A stretch of 64,000 nt of DNA, taken from NCBI GenBank assembly GCA_000980705.1, contig LBCK01000003.1:62001-126000 (forward strand), written 5' to 3'. This stretch comes from Ruminococcus sp. UNK.MGS-30 (GTDB taxonomy: Bacteria > Bacillota > Clostridia > Oscillospirales > Ruminococcaceae). Each line of letters begins with the position of its first letter. Position 1 is the stretch's first letter. Under the pieces are notes generated by a model that was not told where the DNA came from, ran no database searches, and saw only the letters and a program-made list of their open reading frames with translations. Made by a program: the position numbers and the translations under genes. Positions 32,531 through 40,322 of the stretch are shown in pieces.

Positions 32531-33610
32531 ATGGAACAGAAAAAAATGACAATTGATGCACTGATGGAACAGGGCAAAGCCAACGGAAAACTGACAACCA
32601 AAGAAATTACCGATGTATTGGATGAACTGGATTTTGACACCGATCAGCTTGCCTCTATTATCAATAGCTGCGAACAACTGAACATTGAGATCGTAGATGA
32701 TACTGCAACAGATGAAACGCTGAATGACAACGATCTGAATATGACAGATGATCTGGAAATGACACTTTCCACAGAGGGCATCGCCATTGATGACCCGGTC
32801 AAGATCTATCTGAAAGAAATTGGTCGTGTGCCGCTGCTTTCTCCGGATGAAGAAACGGAATTGGCAAAGCGGATGGCAGAGGGTGACAGCTATGCGAAAA
32901 AGCGTCTGTCTGAGGCGAACCTGCGACTGGTTGTCAGCATTGCAAAGAAATATGTGGGCAGAGGAATGCAGTTCCTGGATCTGATCCAGGAGGGTAATCT
33001 GGGTCTGCTGAAAGCAGTAGAGAAATTTGACTACACCAAGGGCTTTAAGTTCTCTACTTATGCAACATGGTGGATTCGTCAGGCAATCACCCGTGCAATT
33101 GCTGACCAGGCAAGAACCATTCGTATTCCGGTGCATATGGTGGAGACGATCACCAAGGTTAAGAAAGTTTCCAGTCAGCTGCTGCATGAGACTGGACATG
33201 ATCCTTCCGCAGAAGAAATTGCAGAAAAGCTGGAAATGCCGGCAGAACGTGTTCGAGAGATCATGCGCATTGCACAGGATCCGGTATCTTTGGAGACACC
33301 GATCGGTGAAGAGGAGGACAGCCACCTGGGTGACTTTATCCCGGACGATGACGCACCTGCTCCGGCAGACGCAGCCTCTTTGATGCTGCTGAAGGAGCAG
33401 TTGAACGAAGTGCTTTCCACGCTGACAGACCGTGAGGCAAAGGTACTGCGTCTCCGTTTTGGTCTGGAGGACGGTCGTTCCCGCACGCTGGAAGAAGTGG
33501 GCAAGGAATTTGATGTTACCCGTGAGAGAATTCGTCAGATCGAGGCAAAAGCACTCCGTAAACTGCGTCACCCCAGCCGCAGCAAGAAGGTCAAGGATTT
33601 TTTGGACTAA
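32531..33610 (+). CDS. rpoD: RNA polymerase primary sigma factor
   Basis: The 359-residue housekeeping sigma factor (SigA). Region 1.1-like N-terminus is short and acidic; region 1.2 [11 protein letters not shown]; region 2 with [38 protein letters not shown] and the -10 reading helix [17 protein letters not shown]; region 3; region 4.2 [20 protein letters not shown] for the -35 box. Start at the ATG of 32531 after AGGAGGAACA, 19 nt behind dnaG. The many TTGACA/TATAAT promoters in this window match its specificity. Confidence 0.97.
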   Translation: MEQKKMTIDALMEQGKANGKLTTKEITDVLDELDFDTDQLASIINSCEQLNIEIVDDTATDETLNDNDLNMTDDLEMTLSTEGIAIDDPVKIYLKEIGRVPLLSPDEETELAKRMAEGDSYAKKRLSEANLRLVVSIAKKYVGRGMQFLDLIQEGNLGLLKAVEKFDYTKGFKFSTYATWWIRQAITRAIADQARTIRIPVHMVETITKVKKVSSQLLHETGHDPSAEEIAEKLEMPAERVREIMRIAQDPVSLETPIGEEEDSHLGDFIPDDDAPAPADAASLMLLKEQLNEVLSTLTDREAKVLRLRFGLEDGRSRTLEEVGKEFDVTRERIRQIEAKALRKLRHPSRSKKVKDFLD

Positions 33611-33675
33611 GGGAACGCTGAATAAAGCTCGCTTGTCTGATCTACGTGCAGATTTTCTCTTGGAGGAAATTCGTT

Positions 33676-34248
33676 ATGAGCATGAGAGAAGCTTTTGACA
33701 TCTTTTTCGAAAACAACAACAAGTCGTGGAGACGTACTTGGGGAACTCTCCCAAGGGTTCCTAGATGTGATAAATACAGACAAAGTTCGCTTATCGTTGC
33801 AGAAAATGATAAGTTTGACGAATTGGAATGGCTGCCCAAATTGCAGGAAAAAAGGATTGACTTCAATTCGCTGGAAGAAGATCTGGAATTTAGAATTCAC
33901 CCACAAATTAAAGACTTTTTGAGCACTTATTGGTTCATGCCGTTAGAAGGTAAAACAGATAAAATAGATCATCTTGTGTTACATGAGCTTTTGCCTCAAT
34001 CACAATATGAACTTTTGAAAATAACAAAATGTTATTTTAACAAAAAAGAGTATCATTATCGGAATGATGGGAATTACTTTTTGATAGGCGATTTCTGTTG
34101 TATAGATGGTAATGACAGTTATATGGTGCATATCAATAATGATACAGGCGAGGTTTTTGCAGTTCAGAATTTTGATAAGATTTCAATTAAAATAGCAAAT
34201 TCGATTGAAGAACTTCTTGGAGAAATGAAAGGCGTATGGGATATGTGA
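33676..34248 (+). CDS. syd: Syd-like (SUKH superfamily) protein, AT-rich
   Basis: About 190 residues resembling SecY-interacting protein Syd: WRRTWGTLPRV...SSLIVAENDKFDELEWLPKL, then RIHPQIKDFLSTYWFMPLEG and the late FLIGDFCCIDGNDSYMVHINNDTGEVFAV. Syd belongs to the SUKH fold, many members of which are immunity proteins against polymorphic toxins. The gene is far richer in A+T than rpoD and yqfD on either side, which suggests recent transfer. ATG at 33676 with TTGGAGG 9 nt upstream. No toxin gene is adjacent. Confidence 0.75.
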   Translation: MSMREAFDIFFENNNKSWRRTWGTLPRVPRCDKYRQSSLIVAENDKFDELEWLPKLQEKRIDFNSLEEDLEFRIHPQIKDFLSTYWFMPLEGKTDKIDHLVLHELLPQSQYELLKITKCYFNKKEYHYRNDGNYFLIGDFCCIDGNDSYMVHINNDTGEVFAVQNFDKISIKIANSIEELLGEMKGVWDM

Positions 34249-34262
34249 GTAATGTGTAACTA

Positions 34263-35426
34263 TCAATGTAAATATAATTCCTGCTGCACGCCGATTTCGC
34301 CTTGCAGCGTATAAGTGACTGTATATTCAACGCCGCTCTCAGTTTCGAGGGCGGTTGTTTTTTTGTCCAGGATTTCTACCTGGGACAAAAAGTTGTCTTC
34401 ATATCGCTGTATCTGTTCTTCTGCATTTTGTGCTGCCTCGGCTGGCGTTAAAATAAAAGTACGGGTGCGGTATTCGTGAAATGTTTCCTGGTATATGCCG
34501 ATGGGAAGTTCTTTCCCGAACAGAGAAAACCAATGATAACCGGAAGTGCGGATGTAGTCATCAAATGGTGGTTCTGTACTTCCCAACGGGATGTGCCAGG
34601 TGAACAAATCCAGGTACTGGTGCGCCGTTGTTTCGCCGGTAGGTCTGCGCAGTGTCTGCTCATATGTACAGGTGAATTTTTCTGTTTGTTTGTACTGCCC
34701 GATGATGCTGCCCATAGCGTGTTTGATTCCAGTGTGTTCGGTTTCATCTGTGTAAAGACCGCTGACCAGCAAGTCCCCTTTTTGTACCGGATCGCCTACG
34801 ATTTTCATGAGCTGTCCACGATAAATCGAAACAGAAACAATTTGACCATCCTGGGATGCGATGATGTTCGAGGGTTTTCGTGTGTTCTGCATTTCTGGTT
34901 CTGGCGTGCGTTCCATCACTTCTACAACCAGACGATTTCCGGTGTGGCGCATTCCGACCCATGCAAGTTCGTCCATCGTGGAACGAAGGGTATGTTCACA
35001 GTGCGCAAAGTCGATTCCAGGAATCCAACTCCCCCGCTGCACACCGCAGTCCTCCAGGACGGCTTTGATTTCCGGAATGGATGCTGTTTCTTCTCCGGTT
35101 ACATCAATTTCCATGACGATATTGGAACAATAAAAGATCAAGGCGGCTGAAAAAAGAATACCCAATGGGATGCCAAAACGAAAACGATATTGATGCAAAA
35201 ACTGCTGGAGTGTTTTTCGGGGCGTTAATGTCAGCTGAACATGATATGTTTGCGCCAACTGTTCTACTGCTTTTCGATGCTTGGCATAGAACCGAAATTG
35301 ATAGATATTTTCCTCACAGCGCTGTTTTTTGCAGCATATGCCGGCAGCGTGCATGGCGTTTACAAATGCGTACAGTCTGCCGCCGGCAGCAGCAGCGTGA
35401 TATTCACTCCGCAGATGCTGTTCCAT
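34263..35426 (-). CDS. yqfD: Sporulation protein YqfD
   Basis: About 387 residues. A soluble N-terminal part with the motif GRLYAFVNAMHAAGICCKKQRC, a single span near 88-107 (FGIPLGILFSAALIFYCSNIVM), then a POTRA-like region (EIKAVLEDCGVQRGSWIPGIDF) and a long beta-rich exported domain. In B. subtilis YqfD is made in the mother cell. The ATG at 35426 follows AAAGGGGGTG; the longer frame to 35471 has no site. It overlaps the end of yqfC by 23 nt. Confidence 0.88.
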   Translation of the reverse strand: MEQHLRSEYHAAAAGGRLYAFVNAMHAAGICCKKQRCEENIYQFRFYAKHRKAVEQLAQTYHVQLTLTPRKTLQQFLHQYRFRFGIPLGILFSAALIFYCSNIVMEIDVTGEETASIPEIKAVLEDCGVQRGSWIPGIDFAHCEHTLRSTMDELAWVGMRHTGNRLVVEVMERTPEPEMQNTRKPSNIIASQDGQIVSVSIYRGQLMKIVGDPVQKGDLLVSGLYTDETEHTGIKHAMGSIIGQYKQTEKFTCTYEQTLRRPTGETTAHQYLDLFTWHIPLGSTEPPFDDYIRTSGYHWFSLFGKELPIGIYQETFHEYRTRTFILTPAEAAQNAEEQIQRYEDNFLSQVEILDKKTTALETESGVEYTVTYTLQGEIGVQQELYLH

Positions 35427-35685
35427 GGCGCACCCCCTTTGGTGTAAGTGTGATAGATTGGATTTGTCCATGAATCACTAGGCTTTCCGGAGAACGGCTG
35501 TCAGCCTGCAAATCACTTCCCCAGATTTCCAATACCAGTTCGGCGGTTTGTACAACAATTCGAATATCGTTGTATTCCAGGATGCGGCGGCAGTTTTCCA
35601 GATAGATCTCTCGGTTTCCGGTCAGCTGCAAATATGTTTCGAACTGCAGCACTCGCCGGCCTGCATCTATGAGCCGTTTTCCCAT
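35404..35685 (-). CDS. yqfC: Sporulation protein YqfC (YabP/YqfC family)
   Basis: A 93-residue YabP/YqfC-type protein (VLQFETYLQLTGNREIYLENCRRILEYNDIRIVVQT is the core). The ATG at 35685 has GAGGTGAT upstream; the frame continues to 35745 without a ribosome site. Gene order yqfC-yqfD is conserved in spore formers, and ylbJ, another sporulation gene, is divergent 85 nt away. Confidence 0.87.
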   Translation of the reverse strand: MGKRLIDAGRRVLQFETYLQLTGNREIYLENCRRILEYNDIRIVVQTAELVLEIWGSDLQADSRSPESLVIHGQIQSITLTPKGVRHGTASAE

Positions 35686-35770
35686 GACGATCACCTCGCA
35701 AAAGCATATGCGGAGAAAAAGCATATTATGTGCTGTCAGCGTCATAGCATGGAATCGGGAGGTGCTGTTT

Positions 35771-36877
35771 ATGCCCCATGTTTTTCAGAAACAATATTTT
35801 TGGATACCTGTACTTGTCTGTGCAATATGCTTTTGCGTATGTTTTGCAGAACAAATTCAGATGGAAATGCGGTCAGCTTTGACACGTTGTTTGACAACGA
35901 TCATTCCCTCTCTGTATGCCATGATGATTCTTTCGCAGATGCTTTTGGAAAGCGGCGTATGGCGCCTTCTGGCGAAACCGTTTCGATGGTTCGGAGAAAA
36001 ATGCCTTGGGATTGCAGAGCCGTACTTTGCCGTTTTTCTTCTCAGTCAGTTCGCCGGATATCCGGTTGGCGCCGGAATGCTTTGCACGCTAGTAAAACAG
36101 CACTGCATAACTAAAAAGGATGGCGAAAAGCTGTTATGTGTATGCTACGGCGGCGGACCTGCTTTTTTGTTGGGATTGTTGGGAAATGTCCCCTGCCGCT
36201 CCGCAATCTTTTGGCTGATATTTTCTGCAAATATTCTATCGAATACAGTCCTCTGTACCTTACTGTTTCGTTTTCATCCTCTGAAAAATGATGTATCAGA
36301 AAGAAAGGCTATAACGCCGGTTTCAGCAGAAATGCTGGTGGACTGCACTTCGGGTGCAGGAAAGCTGCTCTTGAAGTTGTGCGGTGTGATACTCTGCTTT
36401 TCTGCATGGATTGGGATGGCGGACGCAGCCGGATTATTCCGTATTTGTCGTGAGTGGACAATGAAGATTGAACTTCCCTTTTCTGGCTCTGATTTGCTGC
36501 GATGTGTTTTAGAAATTTCCAATTGTGCTGCGTTATCAATGCCAATGCGCTGGAGAGTTCCAGTTTTGGCGGCGCTGCTTTCCTTTGGCGGTATTTGTGT
36601 CATTTTACAGATTCGGGCTGTGGTTGGAACAAGTTTATCCATGAAGCTGTTTATCACGGTCAGATTGCTGTGCGGATTGCTTTCCGGCGGAATTTGTGCG
36701 GTTGGACTGTACTTTCTGCCAATTCCAATAACAGAGACGGTGGTTTCTGTTTCTGCCGTTCCGCAGGTATCCGGGAATTCAATCGTTCCGTCTGTTTTGC
36801 TTTTATGTATGATGCTGTTTGTTTTTCGGGAGGAATCTTTTCTTCATAATCACAAAAAAATTCGTGAAATTGCTTGA
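35771..36877 (+). CDS. ylbJ: YlbJ-like sporulation integral membrane protein
   Basis: A 368-residue membrane protein with about 8 spans and nucleoside-recognition (Gate) features: LTTIIPSLYAMMILSQMLLESG near the N-terminus, LLSQFAGYPVGAGMLCTLV and GGGPAFLLGLLG. This pattern fits YlbJ, a mother-cell sporulation protein in Bacillus. The ATG at 35771 follows GGGAGGTGC. The cellulase 2 promoter begins inside its last codons, so there is no separate terminator. Confidence 0.85.
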   Translation: MPHVFQKQYFWIPVLVCAICFCVCFAEQIQMEMRSALTRCLTTIIPSLYAMMILSQMLLESGVWRLLAKPFRWFGEKCLGIAEPYFAVFLLSQFAGYPVGAGMLCTLVKQHCITKKDGEKLLCVCYGGGPAFLLGLLGNVPCRSAIFWLIFSANILSNTVLCTLLFRFHPLKNDVSERKAITPVSAEMLVDCTSGAGKLLLKLCGVILCFSAWIGMADAAGLFRICREWTMKIELPFSGSDLLRCVLEISNCAALSMPMRWRVPVLAALLSFGGICVILQIRAVVGTSLSMKLFITVRLLCGLLSGGICAVGLYFLPIPITETVVSVSAVPQVSGNSIVPSVLLLCMMLFVFREESFLHNHKKIREIA

Positions 36878-36902
36878 CTTTTTGGATAGAACATACTATA
36901 AT
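36874..36902 (+). promoter_or_regulatory. Promoter of cellulase 2
   Basis: TTGACT (36874-36879), 17-nt spacer, TATAAT (36897-36902); the -35 overlaps the ylbJ stop codon. Confidence 0.88.
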
Positions 36903-36909
36903 ATAAGAG

Positions 36910-36975
36910 TATAAATATGCTTTTTTTGAAAAGCATATTTATAGCTGCTGTCACGGCGCAAAGGAAACAGCAGCT
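36910..36975 (+). promoter_or_regulatory. Two strong hairpins in the 5' leader of cellulase 2
   Basis: Hairpin 1: a perfect 15-bp stem (36910-36924 with 36929-36943), loop TTTG. Hairpin 2: a perfect 9-bp stem (36943-36951 with 36967-36975). The first begins within a few bases of the expected transcript start. No T-run follows either, so mRNA stabilisation is more likely than termination. Confidence 0.7.
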
Positions 36976-37017
36976 GCATTCATTCAGACATTATTTTGGA
37001 AAGGGGATAATTTATCC

Positions 37018-38814
37018 ATGACAATACGTAAAAAACTTGCTGCACTTGCTGTTTCCGGCATGATGATGGCAACTTGTCTCTCTGCCAGCATTCCGGCGAT
37101 TCAGACGAGTCTGACAGCTGCCGCAGCGGATGATAACAACGATGACTGGCTGCACGCAGAGGGCAGCAAATTGTATGATTCTCAGGGAAATCAAGTGTGG
37201 CTGACCGGTGCAAACTGGTTTGGTATGAACTGTACAGAGAATTTCCCGCATGGTCTTTGGAGTGCAGATGTGGATGAACTGCTCTCTTCTGTTGCAGATC
37301 ACGGCATCAATATCATTCGTTTTCCGGTATCGACAGAACTGTTGCTTTCCTGGAAAAACGGCAATCCGCTGACGCCGGTAGGACTGAACGCCGCAAACGG
37401 AAAGGACTACTCCTTTAACCCAGATTTTTGCGATGCAAACGGAAATACAATGGACAGCGAAGGTATCTTCGATGTGATTCTGAAGAAGATGAAGAAGTAC
37501 GGCATCAAGGCACTGATCGACGTTCACAGCCCGGCATCCCACAATTCCGGACACAACTATAATTTGTGGTTTTATCAGGATGGCGCAGCTGATGCAGATA
37601 ATATGGCTGTTGGATTTTACAGCAAAGAAAAAATTACTTACGATGATTGGATTGAGTCCACTGCATGGCTGGCAGAAAAGTACAAGAATGATGATACAGT
37701 AATTGCCTACGATTTGAAAAACGAACCGCATGGCAAACGTGGATACAGTGGTTCCAGCTGCCCGACAGATATGGCAAAATGGGACGATTCCACCGATCAG
37801 AACAACTGGGCATACGCCGCTACAGAATGCGGCAATGCAATTCTGGACAAGAACCCCAATGCTTTGATTTTGATTGAAGGCGTAGAGCAGTATCCGAAAA
37901 CGGATAAGGGTTACACCTATGATACAGCAGATATCTGGCAGGCTCCGGCAGATCAGTCACCTTGGTACGGCGCATGGTGGGGTGGCAATCTACGTGGTGT
38001 AAAGGATTATCCGATCGACTTCGGTTCCGCAGACCGCAACAGCCAGATTGTGTATTCTCCGCATGACTACGGTCCGTCTGTATACAACCAGACGTGGTTT
38101 GACAAGGACTTTACCACCCAGACACTGCTGGATGATTACTGGTATGACACGTGGGCATACATCAACGATCAAGACATCGCTCCCCTGCTGATCGGCGAAT
38201 GGGGCGGTCACATGGACGGCGGCAAGAACCAGAAGTGGATGACCCTGTTGCGTGACTATATGATTGACAATCACATCAACCATACATTCTGGTGTTTGAA
38301 TCCAAACTCTGGCGATACCGGCGGACTGCTGGACAGCAGCTTCAAAGTTTGGGATGATGACAAGTACAATCTGTTTGAACCGTCTCTGTGGCAGACACAG
38401 GAATCCGGAAAGTATATCAGCCTGGATCACCAGACGCCTCTTGGTGTAAATGGAACTGGTATCTCCCTGTCTGAGTATTACAGTAAGTATGCAGACAGCG
38501 AAGGCAGCAATATTAACGGCGGCACAAAGGGCAATACACCCGGCGGTACAAAACCGGTACAGACTGGAACAACAGAAACCGGAACAACCACAGAAACGAA
38601 ACCGGATACCGTAGTCGGCGACATCACTAAGGATGGCAAGGTAGATGCTAGCGATCTGGTGATCCTGCTCCAGTATCTGTGCGGCAATACTGTGGACAGC
38701 AAGGGCAAGGACTTCAAGGCAGGTGATGTGAATGGCGATGGTGTATTGAACGGTATGGATCTGGCACTGTATCGCCAGGTATTGTCAAAGGCAATCAGCG
38801 GATTTCCGGAATAA
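37018..38814 (+). CDS. Secreted GH5 endoglucanase with C-terminal dockerin
   Basis: A 598-residue secreted cellulase. Signal peptide about 1-36 (ending in TAAAA). GH5 barrel about 45-470: VWLTGANWFGMNC, IIRFPVSTE, ALIDVHSPASHNSGHN, acid/base Glu236 in YDLKNEPHG and nucleophile Glu394 in LIGEWGGH; the long loops fit subfamily 1. A Gly/Thr linker (497-530) leads to a dockerin (532-594) with two Ca repeats (GDITKDGKVDASDLVILLQYL; GDVNGDGVLNGMDLALYRQV). The ATG follows GAAAGGGG. It is joined to a dCMP deaminase gene 12 nt downstream. Unlike cellulase 1 it has no extra module between barrel and dockerin. Confidence 0.96.
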   Translation: MTIRKKLAALAVSGMMMATCLSASIPAIQTSLTAAAADDNNDDWLHAEGSKLYDSQGNQVWLTGANWFGMNCTENFPHGLWSADVDELLSSVADHGINIIRFPVSTELLLSWKNGNPLTPVGLNAANGKDYSFNPDFCDANGNTMDSEGIFDVILKKMKKYGIKALIDVHSPASHNSGHNYNLWFYQDGAADADNMAVGFYSKEKITYDDWIESTAWLAEKYKNDDTVIAYDLKNEPHGKRGYSGSSCPTDMAKWDDSTDQNNWAYAATECGNAILDKNPNALILIEGVEQYPKTDKGYTYDTADIWQAPADQSPWYGAWWGGNLRGVKDYPIDFGSADRNSQIVYSPHDYGPSVYNQTWFDKDFTTQTLLDDYWYDTWAYINDQDIAPLLIGEWGGHMDGGKNQKWMTLLRDYMIDNHINHTFWCLNPNSGDTGGLLDSSFKVWDDDKYNLFEPSLWQTQESGKYISLDHQTPLGVNGTGISLSEYYSKYADSEGSNINGGTKGNTPGGTKPVQTGTTETGTTTETKPDTVVGDITKDGKVDASDLVILLQYLCGNTVDSKGKDFKAGDVNGDGVLNGMDLALYRQVLSKAISGFPE

Positions 38815-38826
38815 GGCGGTGGTCAG

Positions 38827-39306
38827 ATGAAACGGGATGACTATTTGTCCTGGGATGAATATTTCATGGGCATTGCTTTGTTATCAGCACAGCGCAGCAA
38901 GGACAGCAACACACAGGTTGGAGCCTGCATTGTGAACCAGGAGCATAAGATCGTGTCTGTTGGGTATAATGGGATGCCGACGGGCTGCAATGATGATGAT
39001 ATGCCCTGGGAACGGGAAGGCGATTTTCTCAACACCAAATACCCCTTTGTATGCCATGCGGAACTCAATGCGATTCTGAACCGCAGCGCAGGCAGCTTAC
39101 AGGGATGCAGCTTGTATGTGACATTGTTCCCCTGCAACGAATGCGCAAAGGCAATTATTCAAAGCGGGATTCGGGAAATCATCTATTACGACAACAAATA
39201 TGCTGACACGGATGCTACAAAAGCATCCCAGCGTATGTTTTTACTTACTGGTGTCACCTGCCGTCCGTATCATCATACAGAACGGGAAATGACGCTGCGG
39301 TTTTAA
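38827..39306 (+). CDS. dCMP deaminase
   Basis: A 159-residue zinc enzyme turning dCMP into dUMP (ComEB type). Zinc ligands and catalytic Glu are in CHAELNAI and [46 protein letters not shown] is the family N-terminal half. GGCGGTGG lies before the ATG. It sits 12 nt after cellulase 2 with no terminator or promoter between, so it seems to be cotranscribed with a secreted enzyme. Confidence 0.93.
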   Translation: MKRDDYLSWDEYFMGIALLSAQRSKDSNTQVGACIVNQEHKIVSVGYNGMPTGCNDDDMPWEREGDFLNTKYPFVCHAELNAILNRSAGSLQGCSLYVTLFPCNECAKAIIQSGIREIIYYDNKYADTDATKASQRMFLLTGVTCRPYHHTEREMTLRF

Positions 39307-39330
39307 GATGTACACAATTGAATCCAATAG

Positions 39331-39370
39331 AAAAGGTACGCTCTCAGATAGAATGAGAGTGTGCCTTTTT
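39331..39370 (+). terminator. Terminator after the dCMP deaminase gene
   Basis: A 16-bp stem with two G-T pairs (39331-39346 with 39354-39369), T-run at the end. Confidence 0.88.
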
Positions 39371-39441
39371 CTGTTGTTTCAACACCTGGTTTTGTGAAAT
39401 ATGCCTATTTTCAAAAAAAACAGCTTTTTTTCAATTTCCCT

Positions 39442-39470
39442 TTGTGTTTTTCTGCAAAATATGCTATAAT
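39442..39470 (+). promoter_or_regulatory. Promoter of trmB-GH59-MocR
   Basis: TTGTGT (39442-39447), 17-nt spacer, TATAAT (39465-39470). No other promoter is obvious for the next two overlapping genes. Confidence 0.7.
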
Positions 39471-39578
39471 AAAATAGGTGAGTTATGCAAACCGTGTAAG
39501 AATCTGCCGACAAGTTTCATACAGGTGGATTCCAATGAATATAACTTGAATATTATTTCCGAAAGGATGAGGCATTTT

Positions 39579-40322
39579 ATGCGAATTCGCTGTAAGCCTT
39601 GGGCAAAGCCGGAACTGGAGGCTTGTCCGTTTTATATTTCTGATCCAAAAGCCTGCAAAGGAATGTGGCAGGCACAATTTCCGAAACAGCAGCCGCTCCG
39701 TCTGGAGCTGGGCTGCGGCAAGGGCGGCTTTATTTCACAGGAGGCTCTCGCAAATCCGGACTATAACTACATTGCAGTTGACATAAAAAACGAAATGCTG
39801 GTTCTGGCAAAACGAAAGCTGGAGGCTGCCTATGCGGCGCAGCAGATGCCGCTGGATAATGTGCGTGTTATGATCGACAATATCATGTATCTTCGGGAAT
39901 GTTTTGCAAAAGAGGACCGAATCGACCGTATCTATATCAATTTCTGTAACCCCTGGCCTCGTGGGAAACACAAAAAACGTCGTCTGACACATCCCCGGCA
40001 GCTGGTACAGTATCGGATGCTGCTGGATGGTGATATCTGGTTTAAGACAGATGATGACGAATTGTTTGAAGAATCGCTGGAATATTTCCCGGAGGCAGGC
40101 TTTCGCATCACGACTATGACCAGAGATCTGCACAGCGAACCGGAACTGCGGTATTTCGAAACAGAACACGAGCAGATGTTTGATGAAATGGGGAAAAAGA
40201 TCAAGTTTTTGATTGCAGAGCCGGATCCTGCGGTTTCAGAAGAATCTTTACAGGAATTATTGCAGTACAGCGAAAAATATAGTGAAAGGAAACGAGACAA
40301 TGGACTTTTCCATGAAGAATAA
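39579..40322 (+). CDS. trmB: tRNA (guanine-N7-)-methyltransferase
   Basis: Methylates G46 of tRNA with S-adenosylmethionine. About 247 residues. LRLELGCGKGGFISQEA is the AdoMet site, INFCNPWPRGKHKKRRLTHP the characteristic catalytic/tRNA segment, and YFETEHEQMFDEMGKKIKFL the C-terminal signature. I chose the ATG at 39579, with GGATGAGG upstream; the open frame back to 39444 covers the promoter and leader. Its last 23 nt overlap the start of the GH59-like gene. Confidence 0.94.
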   Translation: MRIRCKPWAKPELEACPFYISDPKACKGMWQAQFPKQQPLRLELGCGKGGFISQEALANPDYNYIAVDIKNEMLVLAKRKLEAAYAAQQMPLDNVRVMIDNIMYLRECFAKEDRIDRIYINFCNPWPRGKHKKRRLTHPRQLVQYRMLLDGDIWFKTDDDELFEESLEYFPEAGFRITTMTRDLHSEPELRYFETEHEQMFDEMGKKIKFLIAEPDPAVSEESLQELLQYSEKYSERKRDNGLFHEE

